DNA of 64,000 nt from Coptis chinensis (GCA_015680905.1 CM027377.1:19430501-19494500); one strand, 5' to 3'. Numbered from the stretch's first letter, positions 24,955-35,937 are shown. A program made the numbers and translations. The notes: generated by a model from the letters alone, not told the origin.

Positions 24955-25135
24955 AACGTAATATTCATGTTACAGTAGAGTTGACAATGTAACATCCATG
25001 TTGCAGTACGTGGGAGTTGACAGTGGTTGTTGCAGTAGTAATAGACAGTGCAACATTCTTGTTGCAGTAGAGTTGCCAGTGCAACGTCGATGTTGTAGTG
25101 GGAGTTCACAGTGCAACATCAATATTGCAGTGAGA
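24955..25135. repeat. Minisatellite of CAAC...GTTG units, copy A
   Basis: Repeated units such as GTGCAACATCCATGTTGCAGT spaced by AGAGTTGACA-like linkers; each unit is itself nearly palindromic (CAACAT..ATGTTG). The same minisatellite occurs at 31500-31825, so the two arrays flank the 25354-31231 element. Confidence 0.75.
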
Positions 25136-25309
25136 TATTATACAAGAACCATGCATGAGACTTATCTTTTCAGGACCCACCTCTTTGAGAGAACACTTCT
25201 CTATATTTGGATTGATATTCTAACAATATATAAATTTCACCAAACACAAAAATAGTTAATTTGACATTTAGCATCAGGTGAACACCTACCTAATAAACGA
25301 TATTACAAA

Positions 25310-25311
<2 letters not shown>

Positions 25312-25353
<42 letters not shown>
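25312..25353. repeat. (TA)n tract at left end of the TIR element
   Basis: An uninterrupted TA run abutting the inverted repeat at 25354; a matching TA run abuts the other end at 31232. Confidence 0.9.
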
Positions 25354-25357
<4 letters not shown>

Positions 25358-25805
25358 TTGTCTAGGGTGCCACTCTTATAGTGCCACCCTTATCTAACAC
25401 TTCTCCTGCACCGTCAGATCTCAAGATGAGATCATCAGATCTAATTATGATAAAAATGCGAAATTTCAAATTATTTCGGAAACCTAAAAACAAAAAAATG
25501 CGAAATTTTTGATTATCTCTCATGGTCTTCTTCTCCACTCTAGAAATTTTCGAATCTACAAAAACTGAACCATCTCCAGAAATTCAACCCCTATTCAAGT
25601 GTCGATGAAGAAGGATTCAAACAGGTACGGTTTCTCTCTCGATCTATTTTTTCTCTATCTCTCTCTTGAATTTCGAAGCCTTTTAAATTAAAACATCTCT
25701 CTAAATTAATTATTTATTTATTTCACACAAATTCCACTCCCATTACTTATTTCTATTCAGAATTTTAAGTTCCAAATCTTGTTTACAGGCCTACTTGATT
25801 AGATA

Positions 25806-26711
25806 ATGAGCGAAGGCAGGCGGATGACATATGAAGAACTGTGCAATGTTGTTCTTCCGGTATGTGTATGTTCTTCACTTCTGCTAAGAACTCAATTTAC
25901 TCTGTTTTACATTTTATATACTAATTTTCCAATATTTCGCTGTTGTAGCACTGGAATAACTTGAGAAAACACAATGGAGAGCGTTATGCATATTCAAGTC
26001 ATTCGCAAGCTGTTCTTGATTGTTTGCGAAACAGAAATGAATAGGCTCAGCTGGTTGATCGTGGTCCCAAGGTATACAAACGAAAATCAATGTGAAACTT
26101 TCTATTTCTTTGGTGTTCAATGAAAAGTTATTTCTTTCGAAAGATATGGCCTGCAGTCAATAGTAATAGAATAGTGGTATTCCTAGTAGACAATTAACTA
26201 TTAGAGCATAAACAATTGACTTCCCGATCAATTAAAAGCAAGAGGCCAACAAGTAACACCGAGATATTTATATATCCTAATATGTTATGGTACAAGTTCT
26301 TTCTAAGCATGAAAATCCGTTAGAAAAATTGTTGAATGGTGTACTGTATTTTTCAGACGAATGGTGGAAGGAAGAAACGCATAAAGCTAACTCCGAGTCA
26401 CCTCTAGTTGAAACAGAGGAGATTGAATATGCCAAGGGAGAACCACAAAGGAGCTAGAAAGTAAAATTGTTGGGTCACCATTGAGAAGACTTCCCTAAAG
26501 GCAAGAGGAAAGCTTGAAAGCAATCGATTGGCACCGCAAGGAAAAGGAGTAAGAGAGGCCGGAAGGGGCTTAAAAGCAAATGCTGTTACGGATGATGATC
26601 TGGAGTCATTTTCCCATTCAAGTGACAATGATATCTTCAGTGAGGACAGTCAGGGTGCTAGTACACGTCCGCGTGGCAGCGGAAGCTTCTAGTAGTTCAG
26701 ATGAAGCAGGA
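25806..26711 (+). pseudogene. Captured gene fragment 1 (spliced, C-terminal end present)
   Basis: Three exons with clean borders. MSEGRRMTYEELCNVVLP ends at a GTATGT donor (about 25861). HWNNLRKHNGERYAYSSHSQ..VLDCLRNRNE runs to a GTATAC donor (about 25950-26071). TNGGRKKRIKL begins near 26358. The last exon carries the acidic run DDDLESFSHSSDND and, in another frame, a tail SSSSDEAGSK before a stop. An in-frame TAG follows RNRNE, where TGG is likely ancestral, and later frameshifts are present. It looks like a plant nuclear protein with a basic patch and an acidic/serine C-terminus, but I cannot name it. Retained introns show capture at the DNA level. Confidence 0.6.
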
Positions 26712-27710
26712 TCCAAGTAGGTTTTTGATAAGCAGGGTGCTAGTACACTCAATCGGAATGTTAATATTTAAGTTGTTGTTGGTCTGTCTTCTCTTAGCGG
26801 TTTTGTGTATTATCAAGTGGCTGGTTAAGGTGTTATTGGCTTAAGTTGCTTTGGATGTCGTGTGGCGTTGTCGATGATGAGTTATCCTAAGTTGCTTTGG
26901 ATGTAGCTTCACAATAATTGCTTTGGATTACAGTTATGTGCAAAATTTACGCTTATGTTTTTTCAGTAGGAAGGTCTTCTTGCATTGGTACAATGGCGAA
27001 GGAATGAATGAGATGGAATTTATCGAGGCTGAAGTATCAACAATATCAAGATGCGATTGTTGAAGAAGAAGTAGATTATGAAGACGATCGCTTAAAGTTT
27101 TTCATGAAAAATTGTGCTCAAATTCCAATTGTGCTTGATTATAAATAAGGTTGATGAGTGAAGTTTTTCATGTATTTGTCTTGTGGTCGTACTTATTTAT
27201 ACTCAGGAGTGAGAAATAGAAATTTCATATATTATGAATTTCATGTATCAACTGTGTGCCTTTCAGTATAAAACTATAAGCGGTACCGAACTATAAGTGG
27301 CTTATTTAGTTATTTTCACTCTTTTGGCTTGTCTTGGTATTTGTGAGGCAACTCAAATTTTCTCGGGCAAAGTTGTGAGGCAAAAGGAATCAAAGAGTGT
27401 ATAAATTGGTTCTAGCTATTGCTATCGCACCTTGAATCCTACCCTCGCTATTAATTACACTCCCTTCCACAAGACTTGGCATCCCCTGGGAATAAATCGT
27501 TCAACATGATCAGAAAACAAAGTTCTCTTAACTATTTTAACTAACAAAATGCAAATAACAATCATAGCTAAGTCAAATATTTTGCAAAATGGAAGAAACC
27601 GAAAAACTAATTGACCTTGGGGATAACTTATTTTCCCTTGAATGGATTCCAATAATTTGATTGCTCAATGTATGTTACAAAACTATCAAACACCTTCAAC
27701 AATCAAATGT
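26712..27710. other. Interior of the TIR element, no gene seen
   Basis: The words GCAGGGTGCTAGTACAC occur at 26650 and again near 26735, a small local duplication. Otherwise non-coding. Confidence 0.4.
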
Positions 27711-28370
27711 GTCTGTTTGGACTTTGTCCCAAACGGTGTGGCCATGCCGTTTGGCCTTAGTACCAAACGGTGTGGCCATGCAGTTTGGGACTAAGTCCAA
27801 ACGGCGGTGTATGCCGCTTGGCCTTAGTACCAAACGGTGTGGCCATGCAGTTTGGGACTAAGTCCAACGGTGTGGCCATGCCGCTTTGGGACAAAGTCCA
27901 AACAGACACGCCATTTTTTGCAAGTTCAAATCCAAACGATATATGGCCACACCGTTTGGACTTAGTCCCAAACGGCATGGCCACACCGTTTGGTACTAAG
28001 GCCAAACGGTGTGGCCATGCGTTTTGGGACTAAGTCCAAACGGGTGTGGCCATGCCGTTTGGGACAAAAAATCAAACAGAACCGCCGCCATTTTTTGCAA
28101 GTTCAAAGTCCAAACGGCATGGCCACACCGTTTGGCCTTAGTCGCAAAACGGTTTGGCCATGCCGCTTTGGACTTTGAACTTGCAAAAATGGCGTCGTTT
28201 GTTTGACTTTGTCCCAAACGACATAGCCACACCGCTTGGACTTAGTCCCAACGGCATACCACACCGCTTGGCCTTAGTACCAAACGGTGTGGCCATGCCG
28301 TTTGGGACTAAGTCCAAACGGTGTGGCCATATCGTTTGGGATTAAGTCCAAACGGTGTGGGCGGAAAGGA
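27711..28370. repeat. Cluster of palindromic minisatellite units (CCAAACGG...CCGTTTGG)
   Basis: About 650 bp built almost only from the words GGACTTAGTCC (palindromic), CAAACGG, TGTGGCCATG and CCGTTTGG, in both orientations. Units of roughly 35-45 bp can each fold as CCAAACGG-loop-CCGTTTGG hairpins. All six frames give repetitive peptides of the PNGVAMPFGTKSKR type, a by-product of the repeat rather than a protein. GC content is visibly higher than the surroundings. Confidence 0.85.
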
Positions 28371-28956
28371 CCAACGGGTAAAGAAAACTGAAGGGGAAGT
28401 GAAGAAATTGTACAATTTGTGAATATCCAAGATAAATATTGTCAACTAAGTTGGTCTCAAACGAAGTGTGCATATGGATTGTAAAAAATACGTGTTTTCA
28501 ACAGTCGAACTTGGCAAAATGCAATTTTTGAGCATGGTTTCTCTCATCTCAGTATCTCTCGAGTTTCAATCAAACGAAACATATAAAATGGCAGTTCCCC
28601 CACGGAACTATATTCCTACAAATCGAACACATCCTAAGATTATTCAATTCTGGACTTGGCGCTCAATGGGCATTCATGTACATCCTTCAAATTTTTATTA
28701 CACGCACTATTTGGTAGTTGCGAAGTGTACACTGGAATCACAATCCTCTCAGGAACGTAAGTGGCCATCAATGACATTATATCAGCTCGTCGGCAGTGCA
28801 GTTCAATTTGTATTTGCTTGGCTTAATGCGAACCGAAGAGCTTTAAGTTGACTAAATTTAAGTTAAGAATTATGGTTAGCTACTATATCACAATAGACAA
28901 ATGTCATGTTAAAATCACCATTACATCCCAAAATGCGCAGTCCGTTTCAATATGCT
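28371..28956 (+). other. Unrecognised 127-codon ORF and flank
   Basis: A plus-strand ORF (28468-28851) reads MHMDCKKYVFSTVELGKM and further on RNYIPTNRTHPKIIQFWTWR. It could be a third captured gene piece, but no family is recognised and no splice structure is evident. Confidence 0.25.
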
Positions 28957-29067
28957 CGGAGACAGAATGCTCCAATAGAATACATAATATGTCCGGAGAC
29001 AGAATGCTTCAATAGAATACATAGTATGCCCGGGGATAGAATGCTTCAATAGAGTACATAAACAACT
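28957..29067 (+). repeat. Three tandem copies of a 37-bp unit
   Basis: Units beginning CGGAGACAGAATGC at 28957, 28994 and 29031 (the third starts CGGGGATAG), spaced exactly 37 bp, each containing CAATAGA(A/G)TACAT. Confidence 0.85.
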
Positions 29068-29154
29068 GCGTCCTCAAATCCAAACCAATTTATTTTTCAA
29101 AGCTGAACAAAGGTAGGTACAAATCTCCAACAAATGCACCCTAGTTACATTGAT

Positions 29155-30316
29155 TTAGTCAGCTGCCTGAAAAGCTCTTGCAAAGACCTCAGGGGGTTGG
29201 CCGCCACTGAGCTTGTTTTTTCCATTGATCTGTCAGAAGAATCGTCTTAGTAAGGCAAAAAAAAAATCCATAATATCAACAGAAGGAAAATTTTCTTTTA
29301 CTTCTTAGTGAGAATAATGATGAGATGGAGCACATACCACATAGTATGGAACGCACTATGTGGTCGGAGTACTTCTCAAGTTCAAATAAACCTTCGGATA
29401 ACCACCAAGAAGAATGTCAGTTTTAAAAAGAAAATAATAAGTGTAAATATAAGAAAAAACCTATTTGTTTATGGAGAATAGACCTCTTGGACTCCCTTAT
29501 TAGGGTCATCAAGAAACTCCGCTGTTCCTTCTATTCCAACCTTTTTAGCGGCTTACAAGAAACTCCCTGCATCAGTTACAAAGAGTCACACTGTTAATAT
29601 TTCTAAAATAAAAACTGCAAACCATTGTCGGGCTATGATCACAGAATGAGCACTTGTCTCCTATATACTTCCCCTGGGTGAAATAGCCGAGGTGCAACTC
29701 CTCCACAAGAGCATTTTGCTTATCGTAACCCTGATGCCCTGCAAATGTTATGAGTCTGTGGTTATCTAAAGTGTTTCCCCTACATATTTAAGCATATCGG
29801 TCAATGTTAATTTAGCAACAGTTTCTTGATTCATCTATTTGTAACGATTGGAATTAAAGTTTGATTCAAGCTTACGTGAGCCCATCCACATCGTAGTCAA
29901 GACCATGACCACGGAACACCTACATGATTCAAAACCTCATTAACACCAAATGCATTGGACCAAAGAAACACACAGTATATATAGATAAAAAGAACGGAAG
30001 AAAAACCTTAGCCATTCGAGCTTTTATTCTTTCAGATTGAGGTCCAAATTTCTCCCTGTAATGAACTTTCTTAACAACACCTTCTTTTGGAGCTGAAGGA
30101 TTCAGGAAATAAGGGTGCCACCTGACCTGTAAAATATAGTCTCGTTATCTGTAGAAATGTAATTAACCTGTAAAATATAGTCTAGTTATCCATTGAAATG
30201 TAACTAAGTAAAATAGCAAAGATTACAACAATGAGATCGGCAAAGTGAAGGGAAGGAAACCTCAAAATCAAACTGATCATTTGATGAGGCTATAGCCTTG
30301 TCTAGATTCTGCCACT
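29155..30316 (-). pseudogene. Captured fragment 2: DsbA/FrnE-like protein without its N-terminus
   Basis: Minus-strand exons, reading right to left. About 30262-30316: WQNLDKAIASSNDQFDFE. About 30007-30125: RWHPYFLNPSAPKEGV...FGPQSERIKARMAK. About 29883-29930: VFRGHGLDYDVDGL. About 29672-29755: QNALVEELHLGYFTQGKYIGD. 29485-29566: EFLV, a small frameshift, then KKVGIEGTAEFLDDPNKGVQ. 29155-29229: INGKNKLSGGQPPEVFARAF, then stop. The order and motifs match plant DsbA-like thioredoxin-domain (2-hydroxychromene-2-carboxylate isomerase-like) proteins. The first exon with the expected Cys-Pro-Trp-Cys redox motif is absent, so no active oxidoreductase could be made. Confidence 0.75.
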
Positions 30317-30329
30317 GCTAGTAAGCTAA

Positions 30330-31034
30330 TGAACAAAGAGGACTTTATCAGCAGCATAAGGCACTACACAAGTGTGAAGGAGGTCGCAAAGGACATGTAC
30401 CAAGGGAGAAAGAATATATCAGTTACTGACTAAATAGTTAACTGGACGCTTTGGCTAAAATCGGATTGAGTGTTCAAATTTATACATTAAAGGAAATTAA
30501 ATGAATGAAATGCGAAACTAAATTATGGTTCACAACTTTACATATTCATCATGATACAACATAAAAATAGAAGGAATTGAACCCTTAATGTGGACTTTGA
30601 ACTTGCAAAAAATATGGCGTGTCCCTCGTTCAACATATTGATAAGTAGAAAACTAGTAGCATTTGCAGTGGATTGCAGAACACCAAGCACTATGTGAAAC
30701 TGAAATATTAGATCTAAACAACCCATAAACTACTAAGATTAGATCAGATCAAAGCATGATTATCATAAAAATGAAACAAACAATAATAATAAATCTTATG
30801 AAAATAAAAGAGTGAAAGAGATTTATTCTATGTAAAAACGTTAGCATGCACCATGATTTTGGGTTATTTGATTTTAGGTTTCGATTTTTGAAGAGGCAAA
30901 TTTGTGAATCAAACTCGAAATCAATTAAGTGAATCAATTTGTGGGTTTCGAAATTTTGGGTTTGATTTTGGATTATGAATGATAGCTATTGTTGATTTTG
31001 GGTTTCGATTTTTGAAGATTTTCTGTAGTGAGAG

Positions 31035-31066
<32 letters not shown>

Positions 31067-31130
31067 AGGCATTGGTTTTGCTGGAGATTGAGAAACGAAA
31101 TTTGGGAGAGACACTATAATTACCATTATA
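30330..31130. other. Right interior of the TIR element
   Basis: AT-rich DNA with a GA-rich microsatellite (31033-31067, AGAGAG). The words GATTTTGGGTTTCGATTTTTG occur in partial copies near 30870 and 30995. No gene is seen. Confidence 0.45.
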
Positions 31131-31230
31131 CCCTTTATTTCAATTAGATTTGATGATCTCGAAAACAGATCGGATCCCACGACCAGTGTGAGATAAGAGT
31201 GTCACTATAAGAGTGACACTCTTTAAAACC

Positions 31231-31231
<1 letters not shown>

Positions 31232-31282
<51 letters not shown>
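31232..31282. repeat. (TA)n tract at right end of the TIR element
   Basis: TA dinucleotide run mirroring the one at 25312-25353. Confidence 0.9.
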
Positions 31283-31283
<1 letters not shown>

Positions 31284-31285
<2 letters not shown>

Positions 31286-31359
31286 AATCTTGGTGGATTT
31301 GAACCACCATCCTTTTGAGATTCTTCTCCCAAACACTACCTTTTTGAGCTAAAGATCCA
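31284..31359 (-). other. tRNA-like sequence (SINE head)
   Basis: On the minus strand GGATCTTTAGCTCAA begins a tRNA-like head with B-box GGTTCAAATCC inside a GGTGG/CCACC T-arm, close to the SINE head at 12765. It runs directly into the TA tract rather than a SINE body. Confidence 0.5.
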
Positions 31360-31499
31360 TTCTTTTTATGTTAACTTCATCAAGACAATACTTAGAGTAC
31401 ATTTGAATCAAAAGTAATAAGAGCACTTTCTATTGTGTATAACCATTAAGTTCTTTAACATTCGTATATGAGTACATGTAATCTCAATTATTTGATGTC

Positions 31500-31825
31500 A
31501 ATGTAACAGTGCAACATCCATGCATGTTGCAGTAGATGTGACAATACAACATCTATGTTGCTGTTGTAATTGACAATGCAATATTCATGTTGCAGTAGAG
31601 GTGACAATGCATGCAACATTCATGTTGCAGTGAGAGTTGACAGTGATTGTTGATGTAGTAGTAATAGACAGTGCAATATTTATGTTGCTTGCCAATGCAA
31701 CATCCATATTGTAGTGGGAGTTGATAGTGGTTGTTGGAATAGTAATTGACTGTGCTACATCCATGTTGTAGTGGTAATTGATAGTGCAACATCCATGTTG
31801 CATATTGCAGTGGGAGTTGACAGTT
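31500..31825. repeat. Minisatellite of CAAC...GTTG units, copy B
   Basis: Same unit type as at 24955: GTGCAACATCCATGTTGCAGT-like words joined by GAGTTGACA or GGTAATTGA linkers, about eight to ten units. Confidence 0.75.
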
Positions 31826-31829
31826 GAAA

Positions 31830-32646
31830 ACATGTAAAATCAAACAACAAGCATCAACAATTAAGTTTCATGTTCATCTGAGCAAGAAGCAAGTTCATTC
31901 AACCAAAACACAAAATAAAACTGAAATTAAACATATATATAAAGATTTTAAATTTAGTTTCTCACCTTTGTAGTAATTAGTTGTCTTTTATTTCAAGTAG
32001 ATCTTGGTTTTTATTGCACAAAATCGGCAGAATCATCATTAATTTTGAATTTTGAATTTTCATGTTGCATTTTTCAGTTCAATTTGGGAGAACTAGGGTT
32101 TGTTTTTTTGTTTGTTTTCGATCTATTTAGATTTATGTTTGGGGAAGAGGGAGTGAAAGACAAATTTGTAATATTACTAAAAAATTAACCGGATGGGCTT
32201 TTGACATAATTATAAAAGTCTATGTCTTTTATCCATAATTAATATAGAACCACGGGCTTCAGGCCCAATCTCTGTTAATTTTGTTGGGATACAAAAATGT
32301 CATTAGTTAGGCCAGACAGGGCAATAAGACCTACCATAAACATGTTGGAACTTGGAAGTCGAAAAAAACCCAGCACTAGATCATCTAATGTGGTCCAACT
32401 TGGGTGAAATCTTTAGAGGGAAATTCTGAGTGTTTAAATCACAGAAATGGATTAATGCACATTGATTCCTGTTACTTATGATTATTCCAAAAGTCATTGA
32501 AAAATGCATATATTTCCTGTTTTTCCACTTGAACAGAATCATCTAGAATCCAGATAATAAAGGAATCAAAATAAAACGTAATTAGAATTTAGTATTATCG
32601 AACAAAAGTGACTGTGTGGGCAGTGTGGATCCTGGACCTCTTCTAT
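31830..32646. other. Intergenic, no gene seen; F-box gene 3' flank at right
   Basis: AT-rich DNA. The last part is the downstream flank of the minus-strand F-box gene. Confidence 0.45.
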
Positions 32647-33693
32647 TCATTTTTGCTGTTTACCCAGATTGAATCCAGGTGCAGTGCAAGTGTTCACATG
32701 TATTCGTCCAATCTTGACGTGAACGATTGCTCCCAAAACAACGGTAGGCGTTTGCTGATAATGAATAGAACACGCTCTCCTTTCCATGCATGGAACCTTG
32801 GGAAATATATCCTGTTCTCTGCCCCTTTCAACTTTGCAGGTAATAGACGAAGTGTGAGTAAGAAAAAGCACTTTGTCACCCAAACTATCCAATGTAATCC
32901 ATTTCATCTTCAATCGATCCAACTTATAAATCCAAATAGGAATACCGCGAAAACCCACAAAAACTGATAATATCTCACCATCATACTCCACGATGAAACT
33001 CTGAATGGACCTTCGCATGGCTGAATGCATTGAAGACGGAAAAGCTTTTGGTACTTGGAGGACACTGCGTTGACATTCCTCTTCTGAATCCTTTAGATTG
33101 AAAACAGCCAAGTTTCCTTCTATGCCCAGACAATAGAAAACACCATCACAGAAAACTGGGTTGCAAGGAGAAACTGAGAACTCAGATGGTAGATCGTAAA
33201 CATATTCACGCCAAGTATCTTCACCTTTACTATAGAGCGACAAAAACCTACCCGCAAACCCACATATTACACAATCTGAGGAAGTTGGAGGAGCAGAGAA
33301 GGAGATTCCCCTAAAACGGTTGAAGTCTTCAACATCAGGAACTGTGATTGTCTCCATAGTGAATGGATTGAAAAAGAAAATGTGAGTAGCTCGTGACATT
33401 AACAGCCATCCATATTTCGCAATGTGGATGACTGCACCTGCTAATTCAGGGATGTCGCTGATGTAGGTATCACCGTATATAGGGTGATGAAATGTGCATA
33501 CACCCTTGTTGTCATATGGGAAGGACATCAGCCACGGTAAGTGTTGAGATTCAGGTTTAGAATGCATAAGAAGATGATTTGATCGTATAGGTGGGATCAT
33601 TGACATCCAGAGTTTGCAAGAAAGGCGAAAACGAATCCAATCATCTAAGAAAAGGGATGATAAGATAATGTCTAAGAGCTCCGAAGGAATGCC
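32647..33693 (-). pseudogene. F-box/DUF295 protein, 5' end cut by a LINE
   Basis: On the minus strand the open frame starts directly after the poly(A) of a LINE and reads the F-box GIPSELLDIILSSLFLDDWIRFRLSCKLW. It continues about 319 codons from an internal ATG at 33606 through a DUF295 beta-propeller-like region (AKYGWLLMSRATHIFFFNPF, CNPVFCDGVFYCLGIEGNLAVF, PIWIYKLDRLKMKWITLDSLGDKVLFL). F-box proteins of this kind are substrate receptors of SCF ubiquitin ligases. The body is open, but the true start codon and promoter are separated or lost. Translation from the internal ATG would lack the F-box. Confidence 0.8.
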
Positions 33694-35625
33694 TTTTTTT
33701 TTTGCTAAAAGGTAATTGTGTATATAGCAAAAAGAAAAAGATACAGTTATATCAGGTGAGAGACTCTGATAGCCCCTCCAACATTACAACGATTTAAGCA
33801 ATAAATCTATAGTAGTAGGTGAAGTGTTGGTTCTCCATACTATGTAGGAAATCTGGTCTGTGAGGCCACCATTGTTGCTGCCCATTTGCTAATGTTGCTC
33901 CTCTTTTGGCACATTTATCTGCTCCGAAATTCACTTCTCTCCATGTACTAGTGAGAATGATGTTTGCTTTGGTCTTGAGTCTATTCCATTCTCGCTTTGC
34001 ATCTCCAATGTACCTTGCTTTTCCGAAGGCTTGAATTGCAGACTTTCGAGTTTGATTCTACCACAATTCGATCCCACCACAACTCGATAGCCTTCTTAAC
34101 ACCTTCAACAATTGCAACTGTTTCACCACATAGTTGGTTGTAATCCCGAGACCTCCTATGAGTGTTCCTATCACTTGGCCTCGTGTGAATTCCGAGAGTC
34201 ACTCCCGGCCGAGATCCCCCGGATTTCCCCTAGCACAACCATCCGTGTTCACCTTTAGAAAACCTTTATGGAGGAAGAGACCAATAACATTCCATAATCC
34301 TAGGTGCTCTTCTCGAGTTTATTTTGTAGGCCCGTGAGTGTGCAAAGTGGCAAGTTCTTGAGATGTGTTGTCCATAGTTCCAGCTGATTGCATGTAGGCT
34401 TCTAGAATTGCTTTTCTGATCTGTGCTCTTACATAGCTGTCCTTGACCTGCACTTCATCGTATAGTCTCTTGTTTCTTGATTTCCAAATGTGTACTAGGC
34501 ACGTGATGGATGCTGTAGACCATATATCTCTTGTTAGCGGGCTTCTCTTCTTGCAAGCATTGAGAACATCATTCCTTGAGTGAATAGTTCTTTGAATATA
34601 GAAGCTCTGTTTGAGATACTCCCAATGTTTCTGTGCAAAACTACAATCAAAGAGTATATGTTCTTGAGTCTCTTCATATTGCTTGCACATGCAACAAATG
34701 GACGCCAAGCTGAATTTCCTTGCCTTTAGCTTATCATCAGTGTGCATCACTCCTCGAAAAACTTTCCATCCAATTCCTTGAACACTAGGGTGAAGCACAG
34801 ACTTCCATAAGAATGAATACCGGTTCACTTTTGTTTCTTTCTTCCGGGTAGCTTCATATGCAGTAGAGACTGAAAATAGCCCATCTGTGGCTGGCATCCA
34901 GATTCGGGTATCCTCTTGTGTAGAATCAGGTTGTTGTAGTAAGTTCAAGTTCACTCCCACCCTGTTCGGAATTTCTGTGAACTCTGCGGTGAATTCCCAG
35001 TGATCATTTTTGATACATTCACTCAACTTGGAGCTGCATTGCCTCCAGAAACCGTTGTGCATAGGGATTAAATCACAGAGAGCATCTAAACCTGTCCAAC
35101 TGTCTTTCCAGATGCTGATGTTTTGCCTGTGCCAATGGTCCAACTAGTATGCGTCTTGGCTTCCTCGAGTGCCCACTTCATGCCAGACCAAATGGATGAT
35201 TTCTTGTACTTTGTCCATTCACCATTTCGTCCCCCATATTTCCCTCTCATAAAGCATGCCCAGTCACTGTTGTCATTTACCATACACCAAGCCATTTTTA
35301 GTAGCATCGAGAGATTTATATCTTTGAGTCTCCTTACTCCTAATCCACCTTCTTCTTTCGGCTTGCATGTCTTTTCCCAATTTAGTGTCATAAACTTCTG
35401 TTCTGAGGGGTTGCCACTCCAAATAAAATTTCTGATGATCTTTTCACACTCCTTGATTGTAGCAGTTGGCCATTTATAGATTGCCATATTATAAATAGGT
35501 ATGTTATTCAACACATACTTTGCCAACACCACTCTAACTTGAAAAGATAACAATCTTTGGGTTCCTCCACCTTTGCCACCTAACCATACAAACGATAGGT
35601 TAAAATTTTCTAGTTCATTGGCTTC
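33694..35625 (-). mobile_element. 5'-truncated L1-type LINE
   Basis: Minus-strand C-terminal part of a plant L1 reverse-transcriptase polyprotein: LNNIPIYNMAIYKWP, FIWSGNPSEQKFMTLNWEKTC and GGLGVRRLKDINLSMLLKMAW near 35553-35200. It is followed by the zinc-binding RT-associated domain (LWKSVLHPSVQGIGWKVFRG, CCMCKQYEETQEHILFDC) and an RNase H-like tail. It ends in CTATATACACAATTACC, a typical plant L1 3' end, and a 10-base poly(A) (T at 33694-33703). Frame changes between segments and lack of the endonuclease and main RT core show 5' truncation and decay. Length is about 1.9 kb. No clear target duplication was found. Confidence 0.85.
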
Positions 35626-35937
35626 ATAAAGCTCCTATCATTTTAAATGAAATAATTAGTATGGATCTTACGAGGCGTGGTGGAAGAGGCTGTCGCCTGT
35701 CAGCAACTAAAACCTTGTTTTCTTGTTTTTTTATTTTTATTTTTTTTATGCCTTCAGGACTTTCTCTCACTCTACTTCACTCTATGCGCACAGTTATTAT
35801 TTCGTTAGACCCATTTTACAATCAGATTACAGTGGGATCACACAATACTCTTCAACTGGAATCATCTTCCACGCAACCATCTTAAATAACCCAATAAAAA
35901 ATTAAACGAATTAACCGGTATGAAATATAAGATCTAG
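35626..35937. other. Short stretch between LINE and second F-box remnant
   Basis: No feature is supported. The missing 5' end of the first F-box gene would be expected here if the LINE simply interrupted it, but I could not find it. Confidence 0.4.

Larger units (their letters stand above)
25354..31231. mobile_element. 5.9-kb Mutator-like element with captured gene pieces
   Basis: The ends form an inverted repeat of about 90 bp. Left: CGGTTT, CACTCTTATAGTG(C)CAC, CTTATCT, ATCTAATT. Right, on the complement: the same words in the same order with scattered differences. Both ends abut (TA)n runs, which hide any target duplication. Inside are fragments of two unrelated host genes with introns (25806-26711 plus, 29155-30316 minus) and two tandem repeats, but no transposase. 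Long TIRs with captured spliced gene fragments are the hallmark of Pack-MULEs. Class is inferred; the TIR pairing is seen directly. Confidence 0.7.

Noticed and set aside
27661-28345. Several overlapping ORFs on both strands with similar peptides
   Set aside because: All are translations of the palindromic minisatellite; presence in every frame argues against a protein.
32608-32967. 119-codon plus-strand ORF
   Set aside because: It is the antisense shadow of the F-box/DUF295 coding region.
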